A stretch of DNA of 64,000 nucleotides from positions 4,495,501 through 4,559,500 of the forward strand of contig NZ_CP046176.1 of NCBI RefSeq assembly GCF_013009555.1. The letters run 5' to 3'. Positions 54,233 to 61,868 of the stretch are shown one piece after another. The notes below the pieces were generated by a model, which saw nothing but the letters and a program-made list of their open reading frames with translations, did no database searches and was not told the DNA's origin. The stretch's first letter is position 1, and the number at the start of each line of letters is the position of its first letter. Source of the stretch: Phocaeicola dorei. GTDB taxonomy: Bacteria; Bacteroidota; Bacteroidia; Bacteroidales; Bacteroidaceae. A program made the position numbers and the translations under genes.

Positions 54233-55273
54233 CTATTTTTCTTCCAAAGAAAGCAGTATCCCGATCACTTCCGCATAATTCTTTCTGCCGGAAGGAATGT
54301 TGTTACCCTTTAAAAACAGGTTATAAATTTTATTCTGCACTTCACCCAACAGGGTACTATAACGCTCATTCCAATACATACGTTTATATTCATAATCCTT
54401 CACCACTTCGGGACGGATCGTCTTAATCCATTCACGGAATTCCTCTTCCGTCAACACAGAAGATGCATTGACCAGCACATAGGGCAACAGACCGAAATAG
54501 GCACTATAACGCACCGCCGGCCGCTTTGAAGAGCGACAAACCCTGTAAGCCCAATAATTCGCTTCCGCCTCATTACTTACCCCCAACAGGTGAGACAGTT
54601 CATGGGCATACGTAAATGGCAATTGTACAGGAAGCAATTCTTCATTCAATTGCGACTCCGCAAAAAAAGGTCCCATATATCCCAATACTCCCACACCCGA
54701 ATAAAGCGGATTGAACCACACTTGCTTGGGATGCTGATAATCCTGGGGAAGAGCCAAACCATACATAGACGGAACCTGCCGGTAAATCTCCTTTATCTCC
54801 TGCCGCATCCTTTCAGGATCCGTTTTCACCTCAGCCGTATAGGACTGATTCAGACTATCTGTATAGGAAGCAAGGAAATGACGGAATGCCTGTTCATCGT
54901 AACCGGCAGGTTCCACCTCCATCCGCCGGTAAATATCGTAACGGAAATAATTCAAACCCCACCCCAGATAAAACCAGATATAGACCCATGCCAGCAACTC
55001 CACTTCCCTGCCCACAATGAATCTCCAGCTTTTCTTCTTCCGGCGTTTAAGAAAAGGATAAATAATCATCCATAAAATGATTACGACCACTAGCACCTCC
55101 TCTAAAGAAAAAGGGAAAACAGAAGCTATAGCGGACAACGCCGCCGACAGCCACGGATAAATATGACGAGCATACCCTTCGGCCATGACGGGAAAAAAAC
55201 GGCAAAGTACAATGCACAGAAGAAGCAATGCAAGTACTATATATCTCAGAATAGGGAGAAGTTTTGTTTTCAT
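54233..55273 (-). CDS. DUF3810 membrane protein, putative zinc metallopeptidase
   Basis: The protein has 346 residues. Hydrophobic helices at about 8-27, 40-73 and 91-108 anchor it in the membrane. The C-terminal part contains TYAHELSHLLGVSNEAEANY, with an HExxH-type pair His224-Glu225 and His228. Further acidic residues in NEAEAN could give the third zinc ligand. This pattern suggests a metallopeptidase, but no substrate is known to me. It stands between the HTCS and the GH105-DUF2264 gene on the strand opposite the HTCS, with a candidate -7 box (55279-55286) very close to the start codon. A role in glycan use is not indicated. Confidence 0.8.
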   Translation of the reverse strand: MKTKLLPILRYIVLALLLLCIVLCRFFPVMAEGYARHIYPWLSAALSAIASVFPFSLEEVLVVVIILWMIIYPFLKRRKKKSWRFIVGREVELLAWVYIWFYLGWGLNYFRYDIYRRMEVEPAGYDEQAFRHFLASYTDSLNQSYTAEVKTDPERMRQEIKEIYRQVPSMYGLALPQDYQHPKQVWFNPLYSGVGVLGYMGPFFAESQLNEELLPVQLPFTYAHELSHLLGVSNEAEANYWAYRVCRSSKRPAVRYSAYFGLLPYVLVNASSVLTEEEFREWIKTIRPEVVKDYEYKRMYWNERYSTLLGEVQNKIYNLFLKGNNIPSGRKNYAEVIGILLSLEEK

Positions 55274-55300
55274 GGATACAAAGCTACTATCTTTTTGCCA

Positions 55301-55414
55301 TTTTCAGATACAGATGACACAAAGCTTTTATTTTTTAAACACGAACAACGCAGATGATACGGATAAGTATAAAAAACAACTTCGTATCACCTCTGCGTCA
55401 TTCGCATCTGAAAA
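55301..55414. repeat. Nested inverted repeats between the DUF3810 and GH105-DUF2264 genes
   Basis: Outer arms 55301-55323 and 55392-55414 match as inverted copies at about 18 of 23 positions. An inner pair, GCAGATGATACG (55350-55361) with CGTATCACCTCTGC (55383-55396), uses part of the same right arm. The two foldings are therefore alternatives. CAGATGA units recur in the same orientation inside the element. It fills the gap after the GH105-DUF2264 stop codon and may serve as its terminator. It looks like an extragenic palindromic repeat. Confidence 0.5.
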
Positions 55415-55417
55415 CAA

Positions 55418-57736
55418 TCAGAATAAATCCCAAGTGCGTATATCATCACTCCAGTGATGGTCTTTCGGGAAAGGCTGTCCGCCCCATGCCTTGGCTTGTG
55501 TGCAAGGTTGTGCGGCATCTGTCCAGAACGGATGTGCGGCAGGAAGCCCCAGCGGAAGGAATGCCAGTGATGTCATATAAAGACTGCCGTTATTGGTGTA
55601 CCAATCCGCCACATTGGGCTGACGGCCTGCAAAACCTATGGTCAGGAAGCCCGCCTCATTGAAGTTCTCGGTGTTGTCATACATCCGGTGCATCACAGAA
55701 GTCAGTGCGGCACGCGCCTGTCCGTTGCTCACCCCTTCGGGCAACTGCTGATACCAAGCCATCAGCGCCAAGGGTTGCATAGTGGCCAAACGGTAAGGAA
55801 TGGAACGGCCGAATACCGGGAAAGTACCCTCAGGAGAAATCAAGCGTTCCAGTACAAGGCTGAATTTCCTAGCACGTTTCAAGGCGCGGTCATAATATTT
55901 TTTATAATGAATACGAGTGTATTTCCCTGCATCCTTCATGCCCTGCAACGTTTCCAGATACATGGGATGGAAGACATAACTGCTATAATAGTCGAAAGCG
56001 AAAGAAGGGCCGTCCGCATACCAGCCATCTCCCGTGTACCATTCCTCCACCTTGCGGATAGCCGAATTGATACGGTATTCGTCACATTCCGTCCCTGCCT
56101 TTGCCAGGAAACTCTCGATGGTAGAAGAAAACAGCAACCAGTTGGTGTAAGGCGGATCTACCCGGCGCAATTGGGTAAATTCTTCAAAATAACGTTTCTT
56201 GGTAGTATCATCCAAAGGCATCCAGAGTTGGTCGTAAGCACGCAGAAAGCTTTCGGCCACGTATGCCGCATCTACCAAAGCTTGGCCGTGTCCTCTCCAC
56301 AACAGATAGTCGGGATTGGCAGGGTCTACTGCATTGGCATAGCTTTTCAAAGCCCATTCACGAAGTTGCTTGCGCATCCGGCCTTCCTCCGTATCATCAT
56401 CGGGAAGTGTCAGCCAGGGAGCGACACCTGCCATAAGGCGTCCGAAGGTTTCCATATAAGTCACTCCTTTGTTACGTCCATCCCAATTAGGACTCACCTC
56501 TACCAGCATATTCTTTTTCAGATTACCTTCCGCCATATTGCTCAGTACGGGAGCTGCCATCTTATAAAGCAGATTGCACCAGTAGGCACGATCCTGATTT
56601 TCAGGAGCTTCCAGATAACGAACATATTCACAAGCAGCCAACAGAAAAGCGCCTACCCCGAAATTAGCTTCAGAATCAGCATCGACTACTTGTCCCGGAA
56701 TGGCCTTCTCACCAATCGGCTGTACGTAACCAATCTTGCCATTCTTCTGCAAAGCAGTCTTTGCCAAATAGTTCCATGCTTTATTTATCACCGGTTTATA
56801 CACTGCCTCATCCAGATAGCCATTATTGATTCCCCAAAGGAAGCCGTAAGTAAAGAAAGCCGTTCCGCTGGTTTCCGGTCCGGGAGCATGAGTGGGATCC
56901 ATCATGCTACGGGTCCAATAGCCTTCCGGTTGCTGGATAGCTGCGACTGCTTCGGCCAGTTTCACATACTTGTTTACGAAAAAAGAACGATGCTCGTAAT
57001 CAGCGGGAAGATCTTTCAGCACCTTCGCCAGTCCGGCAAGCACCCATCCGTCACCACGTGCCCAAAAGTCCTTCTTTCCGCTGGAAGTCTTGTGTTTAGG
57101 ATAAACATATTTGGCATCCCGATAATACAGGCCGGTTTCCCGGTCGAGCATGATACTATCCGAATATACAATATATTCATACAATTTATCCAAATAGAGA
57201 TGATTGCCCGTCACCTTATACAGTTTGGTCATGACAGGCATTACCATATACAGACCGTCGCTCCACCACCAGTAATCATGATTGGGTGTACTCATCTCAT
57301 ACTCCATCACTTCGCGGGCACGGGCTATCTTATAGTTGTCCGGAAGAATAGTATAAAGGTCGATATACGTCTGAAAACAAACCTGATAATCTCCGAACAA
57401 TACATATTCATCACTCTCACCGTAAGAGTATTTCCATTTAGACTTATCCTTTTCCTTGGCTCCCTTCCATTCATTGTGTATAGCCCAGGTTTCAGAATAT
57501 GCACGGTAGTTTTCATTACCGGTCAGAAAGTATGCCTCCATGTTTCCGGTGTGGTAAGCGGCATTGTCCCAAAACGAACGGACTTCGGGCTTGTTATGCG
57601 TTTGCCAATAAGTGTTTACCTTGTCTATAATCCCCCGTACTTCCTTGGCTTCGGAAGAAGGTTTGGCGACAACCTGCATGGAAAGCAGCAAGGTACCTGC
57701 ACAAACAAGGGTTTGTTTCAATAATTTGTTCATCAT
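55418..57736 (-). CDS. GH105-DUF2264 (GH154-like) fusion
   Basis: The protein has 772 residues with signal peptide 1-24. The N-terminal half (about 30-390) is a GH105-type (alpha/alpha)6 barrel, with Asp160 in YWWWSDGLYMVMPVMTKLY as the likely catalytic Asp and the conserved FWARGDGWVLAGLAKVL. The C-terminal half (about 395-760) is a DUF2264 domain, with PNWDGRNKGVTYMETFGRLM, LLWRGHGQALVDAAYVAESF, NWLLFSSTIESFL and YADGPSFAFDYYSSYVFHPM. GH105 enzymes hydrolyse unsaturated uronic acids left by lyases. DUF2264 is, to my knowledge, linked to GH154 beta-glucuronidases acting on AGP. Both saturated and unsaturated glucuronate ends could then be handled by one chain. It follows the GH145-like gene by 88 bases. 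Confidence 0.82.
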   Translation of the reverse strand: MMNKLLKQTLVCAGTLLLSMQVVAKPSSEAKEVRGIIDKVNTYWQTHNKPEVRSFWDNAAYHTGNMEAYFLTGNENYRAYSETWAIHNEWKGAKEKDKSKWKYSYGESDEYVLFGDYQVCFQTYIDLYTILPDNYKIARAREVMEYEMSTPNHDYWWWSDGLYMVMPVMTKLYKVTGNHLYLDKLYEYIVYSDSIMLDRETGLYYRDAKYVYPKHKTSSGKKDFWARGDGWVLAGLAKVLKDLPADYEHRSFFVNKYVKLAEAVAAIQQPEGYWTRSMMDPTHAPGPETSGTAFFTYGFLWGINNGYLDEAVYKPVINKAWNYLAKTALQKNGKIGYVQPIGEKAIPGQVVDADSEANFGVGAFLLAACEYVRYLEAPENQDRAYWCNLLYKMAAPVLSNMAEGNLKKNMLVEVSPNWDGRNKGVTYMETFGRLMAGVAPWLTLPDDDTEEGRMRKQLREWALKSYANAVDPANPDYLLWRGHGQALVDAAYVAESFLRAYDQLWMPLDDTTKKRYFEEFTQLRRVDPPYTNWLLFSSTIESFLAKAGTECDEYRINSAIRKVEEWYTGDGWYADGPSFAFDYYSSYVFHPMYLETLQGMKDAGKYTRIHYKKYYDRALKRARKFSLVLERLISPEGTFPVFGRSIPYRLATMQPLALMAWYQQLPEGVSNGQARAALTSVMHRMYDNTENFNEAGFLTIGFAGRQPNVADWYTNNGSLYMTSLAFLPLGLPAAHPFWTDAAQPCTQAKAWGGQPFPKDHHWSDDIRTWDLF

Positions 57737-57751
57737 ATTAATAATTTATCA

Positions 57752-57822
57752 ATTTGCCAATTTACTAATGTACTAATGTGCTTGCGCTATATGCCGCATG
57801 GCCATTGGCAAATCAGCACATT
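57752..57822 (-). other. Interleaved inverted repeats (possible RNA pseudoknot)
   Basis: ATTTGCCAAT (57752-57761) pairs with ATTGGCAAAT (57804-57813), and AATGTGC (57775-57781) pairs with GCACATT (57816-57822). The order is A-B-A'-B', the layout of an H-type pseudoknot. It fills the 88-base gap between the GH145-like stop codon and the GH105-DUF2264 start. Short AATTTnC/AATGTnC repeats are present and could produce this by chance. Confidence 0.35.
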
Positions 57823-57824
57823 AT

Positions 57825-59099
57825 TTACAATTCCAACACATAAACCATTTGCGGTTCTGTTTCCACCTGCTTCTCGCCATCTCCCTGTCGGGTATCCTGT
57901 ACATAAATATGAAGTTGCTTCTTCATTTTCCATAACTCCGTGTCATGACTGGGTTCCCACGCATTTACGGCAAAATCCGTCAGGTCTTTCACGCGCCATT
58001 CACCAAACTGTACGTCTTTGGTATAGTATATGGAAACTTTGCTTCCACGTTCCTGGTCACGGAACAGATAGTACACTTCTCCATTGTCCACCACCATCCG
58101 GGGACGGGACATGGGAATCATCTTGGTTCCTCCCCCTTTGAGCGAGAAAGGGGTCTTGCGTTCGGAAACCTGTCGGTTGTGCCAGTTCACACCATCGTGC
58201 CAAACGATGCGGTATTGGGGAACATCACTATCGGGATTGCGCCAGTAGGTAGCGATGTACGGATGACCTCCGGCATCCGTACTCATACTGGTCTGGTTTA
58301 TCAGTTCGGCATTCTGAGGAATACGGCAGGCATATTCGGCATTGCCCAGGCGGATAGGAAGCTCATATTTCTGTCCGTTGGTCTTATACCAGGTTTTACC
58401 TCCGTCAAAAGAACGGGCGTAGCATAAATCATGGTTGGTTTCCACATGCCAGGTTTCACGCCACACCCAGGAAAGATGGATGGTTCCTGATTGGTCCACA
58501 TACAACTGCCAATAGGCATTCCGCTCGTTTTCTCCATCTACAAGGACATCCTGCACACGCTCCCACTTACGGGATTTCACATCATATCGGTTCATTACCA
58601 TATTTCCTCTTCCGGAAGCGCCCGAGCGATATACAAAAAGCAAACCGCCATCAGCCAACAAATGAAATTCAGGATAGGTCACATCCTCTTCTTCGTTGCC
58701 TATCATCGGCTCTTTATCTCCCAAAACAAGTGTATCGGGGGCAATGCTGCGGCAATAGTTCAGTTTATGTCCGTGGTGGTCAAAAGAAAGATGAAGATAG
58801 CCGTCGCCGTCCACCATCATACTGATAATGTTATGTGCATCTTTTACATGTCCTTTGTATTGGGTACGGTGCAAAATCCATTCCCCAGTGCCCAGACGGC
58901 GTTTGCCTAACATCAGCCATCCTTCAGCGTCATAATAAGAAATGTATTGTGTGTTTCCATGCGTCACAATGGAGTTATTACGGAATACAGTAGTATTTAC
59001 CGAAGTACTGCTAAAGCCTTTCCCCACTTCAACCAGACGTTGGGCACGAACAGAAAAAGCCACACAGCATAATGCGATTAGTAGAAATAAGTTCCTCAT
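57825..59099 (-). CDS. GH145-like alpha-L-rhamnosidase (BNR_4 propeller)
   Basis: The protein has 424 residues with signal peptide 1-19 (ending in VRAQ). It is a single seven-bladed-propeller-type domain of the BNR_4 class, with SIVTHGNTQYISYYDAEGWL, AHNIISMMVDGDGYLHLSFD, HHGHKLNY and NAYWQLYVDQSGTIHLSWVW. His47 in VTHGNT sits where I recall the single catalytic histidine of GH145 (near residue 48 in the characterized enzyme). GH145 removes the L-rhamnose that caps beta-glucuronic acid in arabinogalactan proteins. PL25-type lyases share the fold, so lyase activity remains an alternative. It heads a two-gene operon with GH105-DUF2264 under a copy of the shared operator, giving a decapping step followed by glucuronate removal. 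Confidence 0.78.
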   Translation of the reverse strand: MRNLFLLIALCCVAFSVRAQRLVEVGKGFSSTSVNTTVFRNNSIVTHGNTQYISYYDAEGWLMLGKRRLGTGEWILHRTQYKGHVKDAHNIISMMVDGDGYLHLSFDHHGHKLNYCRSIAPDTLVLGDKEPMIGNEEEDVTYPEFHLLADGGLLFVYRSGASGRGNMVMNRYDVKSRKWERVQDVLVDGENERNAYWQLYVDQSGTIHLSWVWRETWHVETNHDLCYARSFDGGKTWYKTNGQKYELPIRLGNAEYACRIPQNAELINQTSMSTDAGGHPYIATYWRNPDSDVPQYRIVWHDGVNWHNRQVSERKTPFSLKGGGTKMIPMSRPRMVVDNGEVYYLFRDQERGSKVSIYYTKDVQFGEWRVKDLTDFAVNAWEPSHDTELWKMKKQLHIYVQDTRQGDGEKQVETEPQMVYVLEL

Positions 59100-59121
59100 A
59101 GCAATTCTATTGATAACATTG

Positions 59122-59189
59122 CAAAAGTAACTGATTTCTGTAATAACACGGGATAATAATTCGGCAGGAAGGAGTCAGAAAACGGTCAA
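59122..59189 (-). promoter_or_regulatory. Shared operator/promoter module, site D (GH145 operon)
   Basis: The minus-strand -7 box TACTTTTG lies at 59122-59129. On the plus strand GCAGGAAGGA starts at 59164 and CGGTCAA is at 59183-59189, starting 54 bases from the -7 box. The leader is about 20 bases. The blocks are among the best matches in the window. Confidence 0.68.
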
Positions 59190-59384
59190 AACCGATTATT
59201 ATATCTATTTTAAAGAAAAATTCAGAGAAATAATAAAGAAGAAAGATTCTATGAAAAGGCAAGGCAGGTTGCACTACACGCCATCACGCCCCAAATTACA
59301 TTTACCATAGAGGCAGACTATGTGAAGGATCATTTCCAAAAGGATCTTTACCATTCATGTTTCCATACAGTATATATAGAAATC

Positions 59385-59472
59385 CCACCTGGGTGGAATG
59401 GGCATTTCACCTAGGTGAGAGCGTAGTTCCACCTTTGTGAAATGGCAGTTCCACCCAGGTGGGACAATATAC
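59385..59472. repeat. Four-unit 22-base palindromic array downstream of murF
   Basis: Twelve-base palindromic cores start at 59385, 59407, 59429 and 59451, exactly 22 bases apart: CCACCTGGGTGG, TCACCTAGGTGA (perfect), CCACCTTTGTGA and CCACCCAGGTGG. The spacers of ten bases are less conserved; two end in AGTT. The array lies about 90 bases after the murF stop codon, between core genes and the arabinogalactan locus. Together with the 28.6-kb array it has the same period and core layout but a different core sequence. Function is unknown; protein-binding array, RNA hairpin series or terminator are possible. Confidence 0.75.
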
Positions 59473-59562
59473 CTATACAGGTGCAAACAGCACATTTAAT
59501 AGTTACTTTGGACTTTTGACACATTCATCCTCCTACTGTGAATGAAACTGCCAACCGGTTAA

Positions 59563-60861
59563 CTATAATATTTCCTGAAGCTGGCCCAACTTCATACTGT
59601 TGGAACCTTTAATCAGAATATAATATCCTTTCGGCTTATATCTTTCCAACGACTCTTTCAATGCAACCACATCTTGAAAATGTTCAAAGGACGGAATCAC
59701 TTTGCCAAACTCCTCTCCTGCCAGAAGTACCCGGTCAAATTTACATTCATCCAGATAATCCGCAATCTTCTGATGTTCCTCATGACTGGTTTCTCCCAGT
59801 TCTTTCATATCACCCAGAATAACCATTTTATGAGCGACATTCATCAACCGGAAATTCTCCAAAGCCGCCATCATACTGGTAGGATTCGCATTGTATGCAT
59901 CAACTATCAGTTTATTATCCGTGGTTTCTGTCAATTGCGAGCGGTTATTATGAGGAACATACGCCTCCAGTGCCTCACAAATCTGCCGGGACGGTACACT
60001 GAAGAACCGGCCCACCGTAATGGCGGCCAATGCATTCTTCATGTTATAACTGCCGATAAGGTGGGTATTCACTTCGAACTTCTGTCCCTCGTGTTCCCAC
60101 TCAAACGAAAGAAACGGAGCACAAGCGCCCAGCTTGCCGCTGATATAAAGTCCCTCTCCTCCTTCCATACCATAACAAATACGGGTAAGGCCCTGAGAGA
60201 TAGCTGTGAGATACTCATTGTCCTTGTCTATGAAAATAATATGCTTGCCATTGTAACGCAGATGCTCATACAACTCACCTTTAGTCTTGATGACCCCTTC
60301 AAAAGACCCGAAGCCTTCCAAATGCGCCTTACCCACATTAGTGATCATACCGTAATCTGGTTCTACAATACAGGTCAGTGCCTTGATTTCACCCGGATGG
60401 TTCGCTCCCATCTCGATGACAGCCAGTTCATGCTCGGGAGTCAGCCTCAGCAAAGTCAGAGGAACACCGATATGGTTATTCAAGTTACCTTGTGTATAAA
60501 GCACTTCATATCTTTTTTGCAGCACTGAGGCTATCAATTCCTTGGTAGTAGTCTTCCCATTGGTTCCCGTGATGCCGATGATTCGGGTACCCATTTTATG
60601 CCGGTGATAATTAGCCAGTTCCTGCAATGCTTTCAAGCAATCGTCTACTAACAAGATACGCGGATGCCCATCGGCGGCATATTCTTTTTCATCTACTACG
60701 GCATACTGGCAACCCTTTTCCAGCGCCTGAAGCGCGTATGCATTTCCATTGAATGTTTCCCCTTTCAGAGCTATGAACATAGAACCCTCGGGGCAGTTAC
60801 GGCTGTCGGTAGTTACCTTGCCGCATTCCGTAAAACACTTATATAAAGCTGAAATATCCAT
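59563..60861 (-). CDS. murF: UDP-N-acetylmuramoyl-tripeptide--D-alanyl-D-alanine ligase
   Basis: The protein has 432 residues from the ATG at 60861; an in-frame TTG 11 codons earlier overlaps the -7 box and is rejected. MurF adds D-Ala-D-Ala to the UDP-MurNAc-tripeptide in peptidoglycan synthesis. The N-terminal substrate domain (TDSRNCPEGSMFIALKGETF) is followed by the ATP-binding domain, with P-loop GITGTNGKTTTKEL (Gly96-Lys103-Thr104) and VIEMGANHPGEIKALTCIVE. The C-terminal ligase domain contains VDAYNANPTSMMAALENFR and VILGDMKELGETSHEEH. It is divergent from folP and cytoplasmic. Confidence 0.95.
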   Translation of the reverse strand: MDISALYKCFTECGKVTTDSRNCPEGSMFIALKGETFNGNAYALQALEKGCQYAVVDEKEYAADGHPRILLVDDCLKALQELANYHRHKMGTRIIGITGTNGKTTTKELIASVLQKRYEVLYTQGNLNNHIGVPLTLLRLTPEHELAVIEMGANHPGEIKALTCIVEPDYGMITNVGKAHLEGFGSFEGVIKTKGELYEHLRYNGKHIIFIDKDNEYLTAISQGLTRICYGMEGGEGLYISGKLGACAPFLSFEWEHEGQKFEVNTHLIGSYNMKNALAAITVGRFFSVPSRQICEALEAYVPHNNRSQLTETTDNKLIVDAYNANPTSMMAALENFRLMNVAHKMVILGDMKELGETSHEEHQKIADYLDECKFDRVLLAGEEFGKVIPSFEHFQDVVALKESLERYKPKGYYILIKGSNSMKLGQLQEIL

Positions 60862-60891
60862 CTTTCGCTTTGCTTTTAAATTAAGTTGCAA

Positions 60892-60899
60892 CAAAGATA
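60892..60899 (-). promoter_or_regulatory. Promoter -7 box of murF
   Basis: The minus strand reads TATCTTTG, an exact TAnnTTTG match about 30 bases before the murF start codon. No regulator block of the CGGTCAA type is nearby. Confidence 0.55.
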
Positions 60900-60944
60900 A
60901 CTGAAAAATAGTTCATGAAATAACAAAAACTCAAGAATTGTGCG

Positions 60945-60952
60945 TACTTTTG
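60945..60952 (+). promoter_or_regulatory. Promoter -7 box of folP
   Basis: TACTTTTG matches TAnnTTTG 27 bases before the folP start codon. It is flanked by CGTAC and GTACG, which form a short palindrome around the box. Confidence 0.55.
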
Positions 60953-60979
60953 TACGACCTAAATGACAAGCCGTAAACA

Positions 60980-61837
60980 ATGGAAACCAAAACCGTCAAA
61001 TATATTAATGTTAATGGGAAACTGATGGATCTCTCCCATCCGCAAGTAATGGGAATCCTGAATGTGACACCCGATTCTTTCTATGCCGGCAGCCGGCAGC
61101 AAACGGAAAAAGATATTATCAACCGTACCTCCCAAATAATAGAAGAAGGAGCTTCCATCATTGATATAGGTGCCTATTCCTCACGTTCCAATGCCGAGCA
61201 CATCAGCCCCGAGGAAGAGATGCGCCGTCTGCGTACCGGACTGGAAATCATCAATCGCTATCATCCCGGTTGTGTGGTGTCCGTGGACACTTTCCGTGCG
61301 GATGTAGCCCAGATGTGTGTAGAGGAGTACGGAGTGGCAATCATCAATGACATTGCCGCCGGAGAAATGGACCCGCAGATGTTCAACATGATTGCCAGGC
61401 TGGGAGTACCTTATATTATTATGCATATGCAAGGCACGCCGCAAAATATGCAAATGAATCCGCATTATGACAATCTGTTGAAAGAAGTCTTTCTCTATTT
61501 CTCGGAAAAAGTACAGAAATTACGCGACTTAGGAGTAAAAGATATTATTCTGGACCCTGGTTTCGGTTTCGGAAAAACAGTGGAACATAATTACCAGTTG
61601 ATGAATCATTTGGAAGAATTCAGCCTGTTCGAACTACCGTTACTGGTCGGTATATCACGTAAATCAATGATTTACAAGCTGCTAGGCGGAACCCCTGATG
61701 ATGCCTTGAACGGAACAACAGTGCTGGATACCATTTCCCTACTAAAAGGAGCGGATATTCTCAGAGTGCACGATGTAAAAGCTGCTGTAGAAACCGTGAA
61801 GATAGTACAGAAGATGAAAGACTCCGCTGCCTTTTAA
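60980..61837 (+). CDS. folP: Dihydropteroate synthase
   Basis: The protein has 285 residues and is cytoplasmic. It joins p-aminobenzoate to the pterin diphosphate in folate synthesis and is the sulfonamide target. Family signatures are MGILNVTPDSFYAGS (Asn28-Phe34), IIEEGASIIDIGAYSSRSNA, VSVDTFRADVAQ, AIINDIAAGEMDP and ILDPGFGFGKTVEHNY, with a late LLVGISRKSMIYKLLG loop. It is followed 31 bases later by the diadenylate cyclase gene and is probably co-transcribed with it. It is divergent from murF. Confidence 0.96.
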   Translation: METKTVKYINVNGKLMDLSHPQVMGILNVTPDSFYAGSRQQTEKDIINRTSQIIEEGASIIDIGAYSSRSNAEHISPEEEMRRLRTGLEIINRYHPGCVVSVDTFRADVAQMCVEEYGVAIINDIAAGEMDPQMFNMIARLGVPYIIMHMQGTPQNMQMNPHYDNLLKEVFLYFSEKVQKLRDLGVKDIILDPGFGFGKTVEHNYQLMNHLEEFSLFELPLLVGISRKSMIYKLLGGTPDDALNGTTVLDTISLLKGADILRVHDVKAAVETVKIVQKMKDSAAF

Positions 61838-61868
61838 TTCTTAATTTTCAATTTTTAATTCTAGAAAG

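Noticed and set aside
55688..57724. Open reading frame of 678 codons on the plus strand
   Set aside because: It lies exactly opposite the GH105-DUF2264 gene, and its translation is rich in His, Ile, Ser and Arg without any recognizable domain. The minus-strand frame has clear domains and a signal peptide.
59214..59414. Protein-like open stretch without stop codons (includes RFYEKARQVALHAITPQ)
   Set aside because: The composition looks protein-like, but there is no start codon and I recognize no family. It runs into the 22-base palindromic array. It could be a remnant of a lost gene, but the evidence is too thin.
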